A DNA stretch of 64,000 nucleotides, taken from contig NZ_CP111085.1 in assembly GCF_026278345.1 (NCBI RefSeq), positions 1,190,001-1,254,000 of the forward strand, given 5' to 3'. Source of the DNA: Tellurirhabdus rosea. GTDB lineage: Bacteria; Bacteroidota; Bacteroidia; Cytophagales; Spirosomataceae. Below, one piece after another: positions 33,243-41,923 of this stretch. The translations under genes and the position numbers were made by a program. Within the stretch, counting starts at the first letter, position 1. Every line of letters starts with the position of its first letter. The notes under the pieces are model-generated. The model was not told the origin of the DNA, searched no databases, and worked only from the letters and a program-made list of their open reading frames with translations.

Positions 33243-34523
33243 ATGAAAAAATTCCGTTTTAGTGCGGCCGTTCTGGCGGCTTTAATGACCGGCGGTGCTT
33301 TTGCGCAGCAGGGTCCGATTCAGTTTCAGGCCAAAGGCATTCTGGCCCTGTCGGATGCCGACATGACGCCTTCGGCCCTTGTTGATAACAACCTGTACCG
33401 CGGGAAAAACAACCGCGACCAGATGACCATCGTGACGTTCCCGCTGAACCGGAACGGGCAGAACATGGCCTCTCTGGGCGTATCCAACTCCGCCGCGCTG
33501 TACGACAAAGCCGCCGCGGTCACTCCCAACGGGCGCCTTGCGTTCGTTCTGGAAGGGTACGGACAAATCTCCGACAGCCTCACCACGCTGAAAAACGGCA
33601 TGAAGGACTATCCCGCCGCCGCCCGCCTGTTCATCGTGGACATGACCCAGCCGCTCAAACCCGCTGTCAAAGTAGCCTCGTTCAGCAGTGCGCCTTCGGC
33701 GGTGTCGATGAACCCGCAGGGCACGATGCTCGTCATTGGCTCGGGCGACGCCGGCAAGGAAATCCGTCTGCTGGAATTTGACAACACGGGCAAACCGACC
33801 CGCAACCTGACGACGGCCTCGCCCGTTGCCGGACAAAAAATCACCGACCTGGCCTGGCATCCCAGCGGCCAGTTCATCGCCTACACCGTGGCCGGTACCG
33901 GCGAAGTGGGCCTGTTGAAAATGACGCTGGACCAGACCAGAAAGCCGACCCTGGCGCCGCACGGCAAAACCGTGAAAGTCGGCACGATGCCCGCTACGGG
34001 CCGCTTTACCCCGGACGGGAATTTCTTCATCGTTTCGGACATCAAGAAAGAAGCCAGCGGTCAGGGCGCGGGCAAAGGCGAGATCATGGTGGTGCAGTTC
34101 AGCACGGAAGATACGCCGGGTGAACATAAACTGGTCGGCACCACGGCCGCGGGCGAGAGCGCCGAAGCGCTGGCCGTCAGCCCGGATGGTGCTACGCTGG
34201 TGGTGGTCAACGCCAACCAGTCGTACCAGCCGTACGGCAATCCGGCGGCGGGCAAAAGCTCCATTTCGGTTTACAGCATCGGCAAAGACGGACAACTGGC
34301 GCTGGCCAATGAGTATCCGCTGGAAGGCGTAGCGCCGCAAAGCGTGGATTTCGACAAGAGCGGCAACGCCATCGCCGTTGGGGTATCGGAATACGTCGAT
34401 TACGGCGACCGCATGGGCGGCATCGAATTCTTCAAAGTCAACAAAGGCGACAAGCCCTCCCTGGAACGCATGCCGGGCAAAATCAGCGTCCCCCGCGGCG
34501 TCCACACCGTCAAAGTTTTTTGA
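33243..34523 (+). CDS. Secreted beta-propeller (YncE/WD40-like) protein
   Basis: The 426-residue protein has a signal peptide (cleavage near GAFAQ, residue 22) and repeated blades with recurring xxSPDGxxLxVxx-type strands: VTPNGRLAFVLEG, MNPQGTMLVIGSG, WHPSGQFIAYTVA, FTPDGNFFIVSD, VSPDGATLVVVN. This fits a lactonase/YncE-like seven-bladed propeller in the periplasm or outside the cell. No catalytic motif was recognised. It follows the two-component pair and may be a target of it, but it has its own -7 box. A long heptamer hairpin begins right at its stop. Confidence 0.7.
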   Translation: MKKFRFSAAVLAALMTGGAFAQQGPIQFQAKGILALSDADMTPSALVDNNLYRGKNNRDQMTIVTFPLNRNGQNMASLGVSNSAALYDKAAAVTPNGRLAFVLEGYGQISDSLTTLKNGMKDYPAAARLFIVDMTQPLKPAVKVASFSSAPSAVSMNPQGTMLVIGSGDAGKEIRLLEFDNTGKPTRNLTTASPVAGQKITDLAWHPSGQFIAYTVAGTGEVGLLKMTLDQTRKPTLAPHGKTVKVGTMPATGRFTPDGNFFIVSDIKKEASGQGAGKGEIMVVQFSTEDTPGEHKLVGTTAAGESAEALAVSPDGATLVVVNANQSYQPYGNPAAGKSSISVYSIGKDGQLALANEYPLEGVAPQSVDFDKSGNAIAVGVSEYVDYGDRMGGIEFFKVNKGDKPSLERMPGKISVPRGVHTVKVF

Positions 34524-34524
34524 G

Positions 34525-34660
34525 TTAAGAATTAAGAGTTAAGAGCGGTCCGCCGCCGCGGTAAGGCTCCGCCTCGTCAGGTATCTGATGGAGCGGAGCC
34601 TTACTTTTAACTCTTAACTTTTAACTCTTAACTTTTAACTCTTAACTTTTAACTCTTAAC
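34525..34660. repeat. Heptamer-arm hairpin with perfect 12-bp GC stem
   Basis: Three left heptamers (TTAAGAA, TTAAGAG, TTAAGAG; 34525-34545) face eight right heptamers (TTTTAAC and TCTTAAC types; 34605-34660). The inner stem GTAAGGCTCCGC (34561-34572) / GCGGAGCCTTAC (34593-34604) is perfect. It fills the gap between the convergent propeller gene and the small lipoprotein gene. The right arm has more copies than the left, so copy number varies. Confidence 0.85.
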
Positions 34661-34663
34661 TGT

Positions 34664-34951
34664 TTATTGTTTCTCCCACTCGAATACCTTTTTGAATTTT
34701 GGTTTCTTCTGCTTGGGTCCTTTGCTTTCGCGGGCGGATGAGGAAGCGACTCCTTCGCCGCGCCGGTTGGACAGCCACCAGCCCGGGCCGTGCATCGAAC
34801 CTACCAGAACGCCCCGGTACACCACGCCCCCGTGCCGGTGTTCTTTCCGCACATGACAGCTTTTGATCGGGCAGTTGGGGGCCATGCAACTGCTGAGCGC
34901 ATACAGGCAACCAACGGTCGCCAGAGTCCGGGTTAGAATTCGTAAACGCAT
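34664..34951 (-). CDS. Small cysteine-containing lipoprotein, function unknown
   Basis: The 95-residue protein has a lipoprotein signal ending ALSSC (Cys22), then PNCPIKSCHVRKEHRHGGVVYRG and a positively charged C terminus (KGPKQKKPKFKKVFEWEKQ). CPxKSCHVRxEHxHG looks like a conserved patch and might bind a metal, but I know no described function. It is transcribed alone toward the heptamer hairpin. Lipidation suggests an inner face of the outer membrane location. Confidence 0.6.
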   Translation of the reverse strand: MRLRILTRTLATVGCLYALSSCMAPNCPIKSCHVRKEHRHGGVVYRGVLVGSMHGPGWWLSNRRGEGVASSSARESKGPKQKKPKFKKVFEWEKQ

Positions 34952-35154
34952 ACTACAGATTTTCCTGGTAAACGGCAGGAGAGCGGGCTTAGTCTATACT
35001 GGTTCAGTAGGATAGTCGAAACGTTACTGTATAGTCCCGTTCGGGCAAAAATTATTCCCAAAAGCATTCGGCCCGTTTCCGCTCCGGCAGGTAGCGCTGT
35101 TTTCCATTTCTGGTGTACAGCGTACTCTCTACAGGAGCGAAAACGGGCCGGATG

Positions 35155-35385
35155 TTAATTTCCGAAAGCCAGACTATATCCCGCGCTAACCAGTTGGCGG
35201 GCGGAAGAAGGAGAGACGACCCAATACGCACCGTTATCGCCAATGACGATCCACTGGTTCTCGCCGGTGCTGAAACGAAGGTTGGCGCACTCGATTGCCT
35301 GATGCAGCGTCGGGAACTGGGACCGGCGCGCTTCTGACAGGGCAATATCGAGCTTTGTTTGCGAACCAGGCTTACTTATGAACAT
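35155..35385 (-). CDS. Small hypothetical protein
   Basis: A 76-residue frame (MFISKPGSQTKLDIALSEARRSQFPTLHQ...). It has a balanced composition with a helix-like start and an ENQWIVIGDNGAYWVVSPSSARQLVSAGY part that reads like a compact strand-helix domain. I do not recognise it. A second minus-strand frame overlaps it at 35052-35345 but has a Ser/Arg-rich non-protein-like composition. Expression is uncertain. Confidence 0.4.
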   Translation of the reverse strand: MFISKPGSQTKLDIALSEARRSQFPTLHQAIECANLRFSTGENQWIVIGDNGAYWVVSPSSARQLVSAGYSLAFGN

Positions 35386-35712
35386 TCCCTTATAAGTTCG
35401 AGTGACCTATATGCAAACTATAGTAACAAATAAACCGGATATACAGGCGATTGTCAAGCAAGATTTATCCAGCGCTTCGTTCGGATGATGACAGGCTTGA
35501 CACCGGGAAGAAAAAAGGCTGGATTGTAGAGTCTGTTCCCCACTTTGCGGCTGCCGCGTCTACACTATCAGACAAATTTGGGAGGGCGTTTTAAACCATT
35601 TTTGTCGCCCCTACTCTAATAACCGACTGATCGACAAACGATTACAAAAACACCTTTCGTATTGAGAATCAGTCTGGTATCAATTTTGGCAGTCATTAAA
35701 CACAACCAACCT
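35386..35712. other. Intergenic region without a recognised feature
   Basis: This 327-base stretch between the small hypothetical gene and the OmpA-family gene is divergent, so it should hold promoters for both. I see no convincing TAnnTTTG box with a partner, no hairpin with a T run and no plausible frame of useful length. The GTG-type starts after 35600 only extend the OmpA frame upstream. Confidence 0.5.
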
Positions 35713-36429
35713 ATGAAGCGTATGAAAGTGAGCAGCCATACCCTGAAAGTGAAGGCAGTGGCAATTGCATTAGCCGGCAGTATGCTGTCGGTCGATATGC
35801 TGACAAGTTGTAAATCGGTTAAGAACAATACGAATAAAACCCAGCGTGGAGCTGCTATTGGTGCCGGTGCCGGTGCCGTAGCGGGCGGCGTCATTGGTCG
35901 TCGGTCCGGTAACACGGCCGTCGGAGCCATTCTGGGAGCCACTGTGGGCGGTGCAGCCGGGGCTTTGATCGGCCGTCGGATGGATAAACAGGCTGAAGAA
36001 CTGCGGCGGGGCCTCGAAAATGCCCGCGTTGAACGGGTAGGTGAAGGCATCAAGATTACGTTTGATTCTGACCTGCTTTTCGACGTCAATAAATCGGACT
36101 TGCAGCCGACGACGAAGAAAAACCTGGATGAACTGGCCGAAACGCTGAAGAAATACGACGACACCAACGTCGTCATCGAAGGCCATGCCGATGCGCAGGG
36201 TTCGGATGAATACAACATGAAGCTTTCCGAGCGCCGCGCCAAAGAAGTGGTGAAGTACCTGCAGGGCAAAGGCATTGCCAACAATCGCCTGGAAGAAAAA
36301 GGGTACGGCGAGTCGCAGCCGCTGGCTGACAACTCAACCGAAAACGGACGGTCGAAAAACCGCCGGGTCGAGGTAGCCATCTTCGCCAACGACAAGCTCA
36401 AGAAAGCCGCCGAAAAAGGCGATCTATAA
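35713..36429 (+). CDS. OmpA-family lipoprotein with glycine-zipper segment
   Basis: I start at ATG 35713 (MKRMKVSSHTLKVK, 238 residues), which gives a lipoprotein signal with Cys33 in LTSC. Next comes a glycine-zipper stretch (about 45-92, with GAGAGAVAGGVIG and GATVGGAAGALIG), then a C-terminal OmpA peptidoglycan-binding domain (about 110-225): IKITFDSDLLFDVNKSDL, VVIEGHADAQGSDEYNMKLSERRAKEV and RRVEVAIF. The NxxLSxxRA motif and the final Arg bind diaminopimelate. It should tether the outer membrane to peptidoglycan. It is monocistronic, with a hairpin after the stop. Confidence 0.92.
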   Translation: MKRMKVSSHTLKVKAVAIALAGSMLSVDMLTSCKSVKNNTNKTQRGAAIGAGAGAVAGGVIGRRSGNTAVGAILGATVGGAAGALIGRRMDKQAEELRRGLENARVERVGEGIKITFDSDLLFDVNKSDLQPTTKKNLDELAETLKKYDDTNVVIEGHADAQGSDEYNMKLSERRAKEVVKYLQGKGIANNRLEEKGYGESQPLADNSTENGRSKNRRVEVAIFANDKLKKAAEKGDL

Positions 36430-36452
36430 CTTTCGTTCTCCGGAACGAGTCC

Positions 36453-36484
36453 GCGCAACGGCTTCGCAAAGCCGTTGCGCTTTA
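36453..36484 (+). terminator. Hairpin terminator after the OmpA-family gene
   Basis: GCGCAACGGCTT (36453-36464) pairs perfectly with AAGCCGTTGCGC (36469-36480) around CGCA, followed by TTT. The T run is short, so termination may be partial into the next plus-strand gene. Confidence 0.7.
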
Positions 36485-36515
36485 AAACACGAACCAATTC
36501 ACACCAAATAAGATC

Positions 36516-36971
36516 ATGAACGTCAATAACAGCAACAGCGAACTGATAGACCGGCTGAACAAGCTGCTGACCCGTACCCGCGAAGGCGAACGGGGCTACC
36601 AGGAAGCTTCTGAAAACGTCAAAGACCCCGAACTGAAAAGCCTGTTTCTGGCTCAGTCGCGGCAGCGCAGCGAATTTGCCATGGAAATCGACCGGGAAAT
36701 CCGGACGCTTGGCGGCCAGCCCGACGACAGCACCAGCCTGGCTTCGGACCTACACCGCGCCTGGCTGAACCTGAAATCGTCCTTTTCGAGCAACGACGAC
36801 AAGGCCGTGGTGGAAGAATGCAAGCGCGGCGACGGCGTGGCGGTCGACGACTATAACGATATTTTGCAAAGCACTACCCTGATGGCCAGCAGCCGCGAGC
36901 TGCTGCTGCGTCAGAAGGAACGGATCGAGGCCGCGCATGCATCCATGACGCGCCTGGCAAACGTAGTCTAA
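36516..36971 (+). CDS. PA2169/DUF2383-type four-helix bundle stress protein
   Basis: The 151-residue protein is all-helical and hydrophilic: LIDRLNKLLTRTREGERGYQEASENVKDPELKSLFLAQSRQRSEFAMEIDREI, then WLNLKSSFSSNDDKAVVEECKRGDGVAVDDYNDIL. Glu/His/Tyr placement along the helices matches the ferritin-like PA2169 family (DUF2383), found in stress-responsive genes of Bacteroidota and Proteobacteria. Biochemical function is not known. It lies 86 bases after the OmpA-family gene and ends at a strong terminator. Confidence 0.85.
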   Translation: MNVNNSNSELIDRLNKLLTRTREGERGYQEASENVKDPELKSLFLAQSRQRSEFAMEIDREIRTLGGQPDDSTSLASDLHRAWLNLKSSFSSNDDKAVVEECKRGDGVAVDDYNDILQSTTLMASSRELLLRQKERIEAAHASMTRLANVV

Positions 36972-37009
36972 GTACCAAAAAACAGAGGAGTAATGGAGGT
37001 GGGGAGAAC

Positions 37010-37042
37010 AGCCCTTGTTCCACTGGAACAAGGGCTTGTTTT
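37010..37042 (+). terminator. Rho-independent terminator after the PA2169-type gene
   Basis: AGCCCTTGTTCC (37010-37021) and GGAACAAGGGCT (37025-37036) form a perfect 12-bp stem with a 3-base loop, followed by TGTTTT. Confidence 0.88.
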
Positions 37043-37064
37043 GTAGAAAATAAATAGTTTACAG

Positions 37065-37131
37065 TTTATGGTTTATAGTTGCTCTGCTTTACACAACGAT
37101 ACTAGAAAGCAGAGCAACTATAAACCATAAA
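37065..37131. repeat. Perfect 26-bp inverted repeat upstream of glgX
   Basis: The arms 37065-37090 and 37106-37131 are exact reverse complements with a 15-base loop. The outer part is heptamer-like (TTTATGG, TTTATAG), the inner part TTGCTCTGCTTT. It lies 23 bases before the glgX ATG and just after a strong terminator, so any glgX promoter must lie within or around it, or glgX depends on a start site inside the hairpin. Confidence 0.85.
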
Positions 37132-37154
37132 TCCCCATTCAATTTTTGTCAACT

Positions 37155-39251
37155 ATGGAAAATAATATATCTGTCAATACGGAAGAATCGGTCCGCTCGC
37201 GGCCCGGTAAACCTTACCCGCTTGGCGCTACCTGTGATGAGGAAGGCGTCAATTTTGCTTTGTTCAGTGAACACGCCACGGGCGTTACGCTTTGCCTTTA
37301 CGATGCCGACAATCTGAAGGAGCCTACGCACTGCATCGACCTCACGGAGCATACCGAATTCGTCTGGCACATTTATCTGGAAGATATCAAGCCCGGCCAG
37401 TTATACGGCTACCGCGTCGACGGCCCGTTTGACCCCGCCAGCGGCTTTCTGTTCAATAAACATAAACTCCTGCTCGACCCCTACGCCCGGGCGATCAGCG
37501 GACCGGTGAAGCACCATCCGTCGATGCTCGGTTACAACAGCAAGAGTGATTCGCCCGACCGCTACCTCATTCAGGATACGACCGACAGCGGGCCGCACAT
37601 GCCCAAGTCCATCGTCATCGACAATTCGTTCGACTGGGAAGATGACCAGCGGCCGGACATCCCGCTGAACCGGACGATTTTCTACGAACTGCACGTCAAA
37701 GGCTTCACAGCCCAGCACCCGACTCTGCCCAAGAAGATTCGCGGAACATACGCCGGTCTGGCCTCGCCCGAAGCCATCGACTACCTGACAGCGCTGGGCA
37801 TTACGGCCGTGGAACTGATGCCGGTTCACCAGTACACGCAGGAAAGCTACTGGGGCTACAACTCCATCGGTTACTTTGCTCCGCACAGCCAGTATTCGGC
37901 CAGCGGCGCCCGGGGCCAGCAGGTGAACGAGTTCAAGGAAATGGTGAAAGCCCTGCACAAGGCGGGCATTGAGGTCATCCTGGACGTGGTGTACAACCAT
38001 ACGGCGGAGGGTAACCGTTTCGGCCCGACGCTGTCGATGAAGGGCATTGACAACCCGGTCTATTACTGGCTGGTGGAGCAGAACCCCGAATTCTTCATGG
38101 ATTATACCGGCACCGGCAATACCGTCAACATCACGCATCCGAGGACGCTGCAACTGGTGATGGACAGCCTCCGGTACTGGGTGACGGAAATGCACGTGGA
38201 TGGCTTCCGCTTTGACCTGGCTTCGGCCATGTCGCATAGCCTCAATGCCGCCGGGCAGATTTCGGCCTTCCTCGATGCCGTGCATCAGGACCCGATTCTT
38301 CGTCAGGTAAAACTTATCGCCGAACCCTGGGATATTCAGGGCTACCACGTGGGCTATTTTCCGGTGGGCTGGTCGGAATGGAACGGCAAATACCGGGACT
38401 GTATCCGGTCGTACTGGAAAGGCGACGAGGGACAGGCGAACGAAATGGCGCTTCGGCTGCTGGGTAGTCCGGACCTGTACGGCAACGACGGCCGCCAGCC
38501 GGCCAACAGCGTCAACCTGATTACGGCGCACGACGGCTTCACGCTGCACGATCTGGTCAGTTACAACGACAAGCACAACGAAGCCAACGGCGAAGATAAC
38601 CGCGACGGCCACGACGACAACCGGAGCTGGAACTGCGGCGCCGAAGGCCCCACGGACGATCCGGAAATCATCAGCCTCCGCGAACAGCAGAAGCGCAATT
38701 TCCTCGCGACGCTGTTCCTGAGCCAGGGCACCCCGATGCTGACGATGGGCGACGAATGCGGCCGGACTCAGGGCGGCAACAACAACGCCTATAATCAGGA
38801 CAACGAAATCAGCTGGTTTAACTGGAGCTGGGATGAAAAGCAGCAGGAACTGTTTGACTTTGCCCGTCAGGTCATTGCCCTCCGGAAAGACCTGGGACTG
38901 CTCCGCCGCCGAAAGTTCTACACGACCGACGAGATCGAATGGCTCCGCACGGATGGAGAAGTCATGACCGAAGAGAACTGGCACAGCGGCATCACCCGTT
39001 GCTTCGGACTGTTCATCGACGGCACCCGCGTAGAAGAGCAGGACGAAATGGGTCATGTGCTGGAAGACGAGCGCCTGCTGCTACTCATCAACAGTTTCTG
39101 GGAACCCGTCTCGTTCCACCTGCCCAGAATTCCGGAATCCCGCAACTGGAAAGTCATGGTAAACACCGCCGAAGGGCTCACCCCCAAAACCCTGCCCGCC
39201 GGACGGAAATTCCCCCTGCCGGGCCGGTCATTGGTGCTGCTGAAAGCGTAA
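37155..39251 (+). CDS. glgX: Glycogen debranching enzyme GlgX
   Basis: Starting at ATG 37155 (MENNISV, 698 residues; a TTG at 37146 would add three), this GH13 enzyme has an N-terminal CBM48 domain (KPYPLGATCDEEGVNFALFSEHA) and a barrel with VELMPVHQY, VILDVVYNHTAEG, GFRFDLASAM (nucleophile Asp), LIAEPWDIQGYHVG (acid Glu) and ITAHDGFTLHDLVSYNDKHN, the last being the isoamylase/GlgX signature. It cleaves alpha-1,6 branches of glycogen trimmed by phosphorylase. It connects with the GlgE pathway at the left of the window but is 33 kb away. A perfect hairpin follows the stop. Confidence 0.95.
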   Translation: MENNISVNTEESVRSRPGKPYPLGATCDEEGVNFALFSEHATGVTLCLYDADNLKEPTHCIDLTEHTEFVWHIYLEDIKPGQLYGYRVDGPFDPASGFLFNKHKLLLDPYARAISGPVKHHPSMLGYNSKSDSPDRYLIQDTTDSGPHMPKSIVIDNSFDWEDDQRPDIPLNRTIFYELHVKGFTAQHPTLPKKIRGTYAGLASPEAIDYLTALGITAVELMPVHQYTQESYWGYNSIGYFAPHSQYSASGARGQQVNEFKEMVKALHKAGIEVILDVVYNHTAEGNRFGPTLSMKGIDNPVYYWLVEQNPEFFMDYTGTGNTVNITHPRTLQLVMDSLRYWVTEMHVDGFRFDLASAMSHSLNAAGQISAFLDAVHQDPILRQVKLIAEPWDIQGYHVGYFPVGWSEWNGKYRDCIRSYWKGDEGQANEMALRLLGSPDLYGNDGRQPANSVNLITAHDGFTLHDLVSYNDKHNEANGEDNRDGHDDNRSWNCGAEGPTDDPEIISLREQQKRNFLATLFLSQGTPMLTMGDECGRTQGGNNNAYNQDNEISWFNWSWDEKQQELFDFARQVIALRKDLGLLRRRKFYTTDEIEWLRTDGEVMTEENWHSGITRCFGLFIDGTRVEEQDEMGHVLEDERLLLLINSFWEPVSFHLPRIPESRNWKVMVNTAEGLTPKTLPAGRKFPLPGRSLVLLKA

Positions 39252-39353
39252 TGATTGAATGATTGAATGACTGAATTTTGAATGATTGATTGGCTCCGCT
39301 GATTTAAGCACTGCGAAGCCAATCAATCATTCAAAATTCAGTCATTCAATCAT
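39252..39353. repeat. TGAN-repeat hairpin, 37-bp perfect arms
   Basis: Arms 39259-39295 and 39317-39353 are exact reverse complements, built of TGATTGAATGACTGAA-type tetramers with an inner GGCT/AGCC. The element fills the gap exactly: glgX stops at 39251 and the convergent GH43 gene stops at 39354. It should act as a bidirectional terminator. Confidence 0.88.
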
Positions 39354-40403
39354 TTATTTAGGTACCGGCAGTGCGACGCCTGCCGCGATGGGCTTGCCGA
39401 AATCCGGCATTCCGTCAGCCGTCCAGGTGAAGCGCTGGGCGCGGGGGGAGCGCTGCATGCCGCAGCCCTGGCCCGATTCCGGGTTGGCGTGGTAAAGAAT
39501 CCAGTCCTCCGTGCCGTCGGGCGATTTGAAGAATGAGTTGTGCCCCGCCGCGTGCGTTCCCTTCACGTTCACGGCTTTGAAAACCGGTTCGGGATGCTTG
39601 GTCCAGGAGCTGGCCTTGAGCAGGTTTTTATTCTTTTTGGTGTAAATCATCCCGAGCGCGTAGCTGTCGGTCCAGCAGCCGGAGGCCGAATAGATGATGA
39701 AAAGGCGGTTGTCGCGCACCAGCGGCTGCGGTCCTTCGTTGACCAGCACCACCGGTTTGTCGTCCGGACCGGGCCTCGGAATGGTGCCGTTGCGTTCCCA
39801 CTCGTGAGTAGGTGTCGAAATGCGGGTTCGTTTGCCTTTGGCCGTCCAGGGGTTTTTCATCCGGCAGATGTAGATGTCCTGCTGTCCGTTCTCGTCCCGC
39901 TCCCATCCCGACCAGACCAGATAAAGCTTGTTTTTGTGGTAGAACAGCGACCCGTCGATGGCCCATTTGTCATCGGGTGTTTTCACCTGCCCTTTCAGGG
40001 TCCACGTTCCTTCGAGCGGGTTAGCGGCGGTATTTTCCAGCACCCAAAGGCGGTGGTTGCGGTTGCGCCCATCATCCGCCGCGAACATGAGGTACCATTT
40101 GTTGTCGATAAAATGCAGCTCGGGTGCCCATAGCTCCTTGCTATAGGCCGTTCCGGCCGGGGGCCTAAACACGACTTTCTTCTCCGCCGTCGCCAGGTCC
40201 GCCAGCGACTTCGTCCGCCAGAGCGTGATGTTGTTCTGGGTCGTGTGGGTGTAGTAATAATAACCGTCCCGGTAAATATTCCAGGGGTCAGGGCCCATAG
40301 GCAGCAGGGGGTTGGCGAAGGTCCCGGACTGCGGCGCTGTTGTCTGGGCCGGGGCGGACAGCGAAGCCGTCGCCATGAAAAGCGCAAAAAGGATTTTTTT
40401 CAT
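39354..40403 (-). CDS. Secreted glycoside hydrolase family 43 (arabinanase/arabinofuranosidase-type)
   Basis: From ATG 40403 the protein has 349 residues, with a signal peptide (cleavage near SAPAQ, residue 19). It shows a GH43 five-bladed propeller: NPLLPMGPDPWNIYRDGYYYYTHTT (general base Asp in DPW), ELWAPELHFIDNKWYLMFAA, KWAIDGSLFYHKNKLYLVWSGW (pKa-modulating Asp in the DG motif) and VLVNEGPQPLVRDNRLFIIYSASG (acid Glu in NEGP). The same block structure is found in the paralogue at 41921. It probably cleaves alpha-arabinosyl linkages; substrate precision is not possible by reading. Confidence 0.88.
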   Translation of the reverse strand: MKKILFALFMATASLSAPAQTTAPQSGTFANPLLPMGPDPWNIYRDGYYYYTHTTQNNITLWRTKSLADLATAEKKVVFRPPAGTAYSKELWAPELHFIDNKWYLMFAADDGRNRNHRLWVLENTAANPLEGTWTLKGQVKTPDDKWAIDGSLFYHKNKLYLVWSGWERDENGQQDIYICRMKNPWTAKGKRTRISTPTHEWERNGTIPRPGPDDKPVVLVNEGPQPLVRDNRLFIIYSASGCWTDSYALGMIYTKKNKNLLKASSWTKHPEPVFKAVNVKGTHAAGHNSFFKSPDGTEDWILYHANPESGQGCGMQRSPRAQRFTWTADGMPDFGKPIAAGVALPVPK

Positions 40404-40553
40404 ACATCTGAAAAGCCCTGTCGGCGGTCGCAGACCCCGACAGCGGCTGGCCATGTTAAAGATTCAGGGAAAGCGTTTTTGGTTCAGGAGAAAGGCAAAG
40501 CAGGCCACTGACCGGGTGTCAGCCTTGCGTTATAAGAGCCGCTGCCGGGGCTT

Positions 40554-41723
40554 TCATCCGCCGACAGGGCCGGTGCCGTTGGTAATCCGGACAGGATACG
40601 TTTTGAGCGTAATGCCGAACTGGTTCTGGTACGCCTCGCTGAGCCGGGCCACCAGCGCTTCTGCGGCGTCCTCCCGCACAATGTTGATCGTACAGCCGCC
40701 GAAGCCGCCGCCCATCATCCGGGCACCCAGTACGGTTTCGTCGTCACGCGTCTGATCAACCAGAAAATCCAGTTCCGGACAGCTCACCAGGTACAGGTGC
40801 TGCAGGCCATCGTGCGTTTCGTACATCTTCTGACCAAACCCCTTCAGGTCGTTCTGATTCAGAAGCTCGGAAGCTACTTGCACCCGTTCGATTTCTTCAG
40901 TTACATATTTACAGCGATCATACACATTGGCCGGCATTTCGGAGCGAAACTCTTCTACCATCGCGGGCGTGGCGTCGCGCAGAAGCTGTACCTGCGGGTA
41001 TTTCTTCTGCATAATGGCAACTCCCTGTTCGCACTCCTGCCGCCGCGTGTTGTATTCACTGCTGCCGAGCGAGTGCTTGACGGCCGTGTCGCAGAGCAGC
41101 AGCATGTACCCGTTCAGTTCGAGCGGGAAATAGTTAAAATCCAGTGACCGGCAATCCAGTTGAATGACCGAGTTTTCGCGACCTTGCATCGACGCAAACT
41201 GGTCCATAATGCCGCAGGCGACGCCTACAAACTGATTCTCCGCCGCCTGGCAAAGCTTCACCATTTCGAGCGTGGTCAGACCGAGGCGATACAACTCGTT
41301 CAGGCAGAACGCCAGCCCACACTCCAGCGCCGCCGAGGACGAAAGCCCCGCGCCGGTGGGAATGTTGCCCCCAAAAACAAGCCGGAACGCGCCCGGATGG
41401 CGACCCGCCTTGTGCATCTGGTCCACAACGCCCATCAGGTAATTCGGCCAGCCTTTCCGCGACTTTTCCAGCCGGTCGGTACTAAACGTAAACGAGTCGT
41501 TCAGGTTTTCGGCGATAACTTCGCAGGTATTGCCCTCCGTCGGAGAAATGGCGAAAATGAGTTCTTTGTCGATACTGGCGGGCATTACAAAGCCGCCGTT
41601 GTAGTCGGTATGTTCGCCAATGAGGTTGATACGGCCCGGGCCGCGTACGACAAGCTGGGGCTGAGCACCAAACTGGGAAGCAAATCGCGCCGTGACGCGG
41701 TCGACGTAGGGATTCTGTTGCAT
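40554..41723 (-). CDS. galK: Galactokinase
   Basis: The 389-residue GHMP kinase has the GalK signature GRINLIGEHTDYNGGFVMP near the N terminus, the ATP loop PTGAGLSSSAALE, and motif 3 GGGFGGCTINIV near the C terminus. VACGIMDQFAS supplies the catalytic Asp region. It phosphorylates galactose at C1 in the first Leloir step. It lies between two GH43 genes in the glycan-use locus, suggesting that galactose is released along with arabinose, as from arabinogalactan. No galT or galE was seen nearby. Confidence 0.95.
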   Translation of the reverse strand: MQQNPYVDRVTARFASQFGAQPQLVVRGPGRINLIGEHTDYNGGFVMPASIDKELIFAISPTEGNTCEVIAENLNDSFTFSTDRLEKSRKGWPNYLMGVVDQMHKAGRHPGAFRLVFGGNIPTGAGLSSSAALECGLAFCLNELYRLGLTTLEMVKLCQAAENQFVGVACGIMDQFASMQGRENSVIQLDCRSLDFNYFPLELNGYMLLLCDTAVKHSLGSSEYNTRRQECEQGVAIMQKKYPQVQLLRDATPAMVEEFRSEMPANVYDRCKYVTEEIERVQVASELLNQNDLKGFGQKMYETHDGLQHLYLVSCPELDFLVDQTRDDETVLGARMMGGGFGGCTINIVREDAAEALVARLSEAYQNQFGITLKTYPVRITNGTGPVGG

Positions 41724-41793
41724 GTAACTTGGATACGGATGTCTCCGTAAAACAACAAAAAGAAAGTTTATTCCTCAAAAAACAGACAATTCC

Positions 41794-41923
41794 TGAATGA
41801 ATGACTGATTGATTGAATGACTGAATGACTGATTGAGCGACGGGTTGCTGATTCACACATTCAGTCAATCAGTCATTCGGTCAATCAGTCATTCAGTCAA
41901 TCAGTCATTCAGTCATTCAATCA
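41794..41923. repeat. TGAN-repeat hairpin between galK and the second GH43 gene
   Basis: The left arm (41794-41836) is TGAA/TGAC/TGAT tetramers. The right arm (41858-41923) is a longer run of the complementary TCAN tetramers, with TCAGTCAATCAGTCATT units repeated several times. Arms pair over about 40 bases with mismatches. The last three bases of the right arm (41921-41923) are the TGA stop codon of the GH43 gene on the minus strand. Confidence 0.8.

Noticed and set aside
35052-35345. Alternative small gene overlapping 35155-35385
   Set aside because: Composition is Ser/Arg/Pro-rich without strand or helix pattern, whereas the other frame reads like a compact domain.
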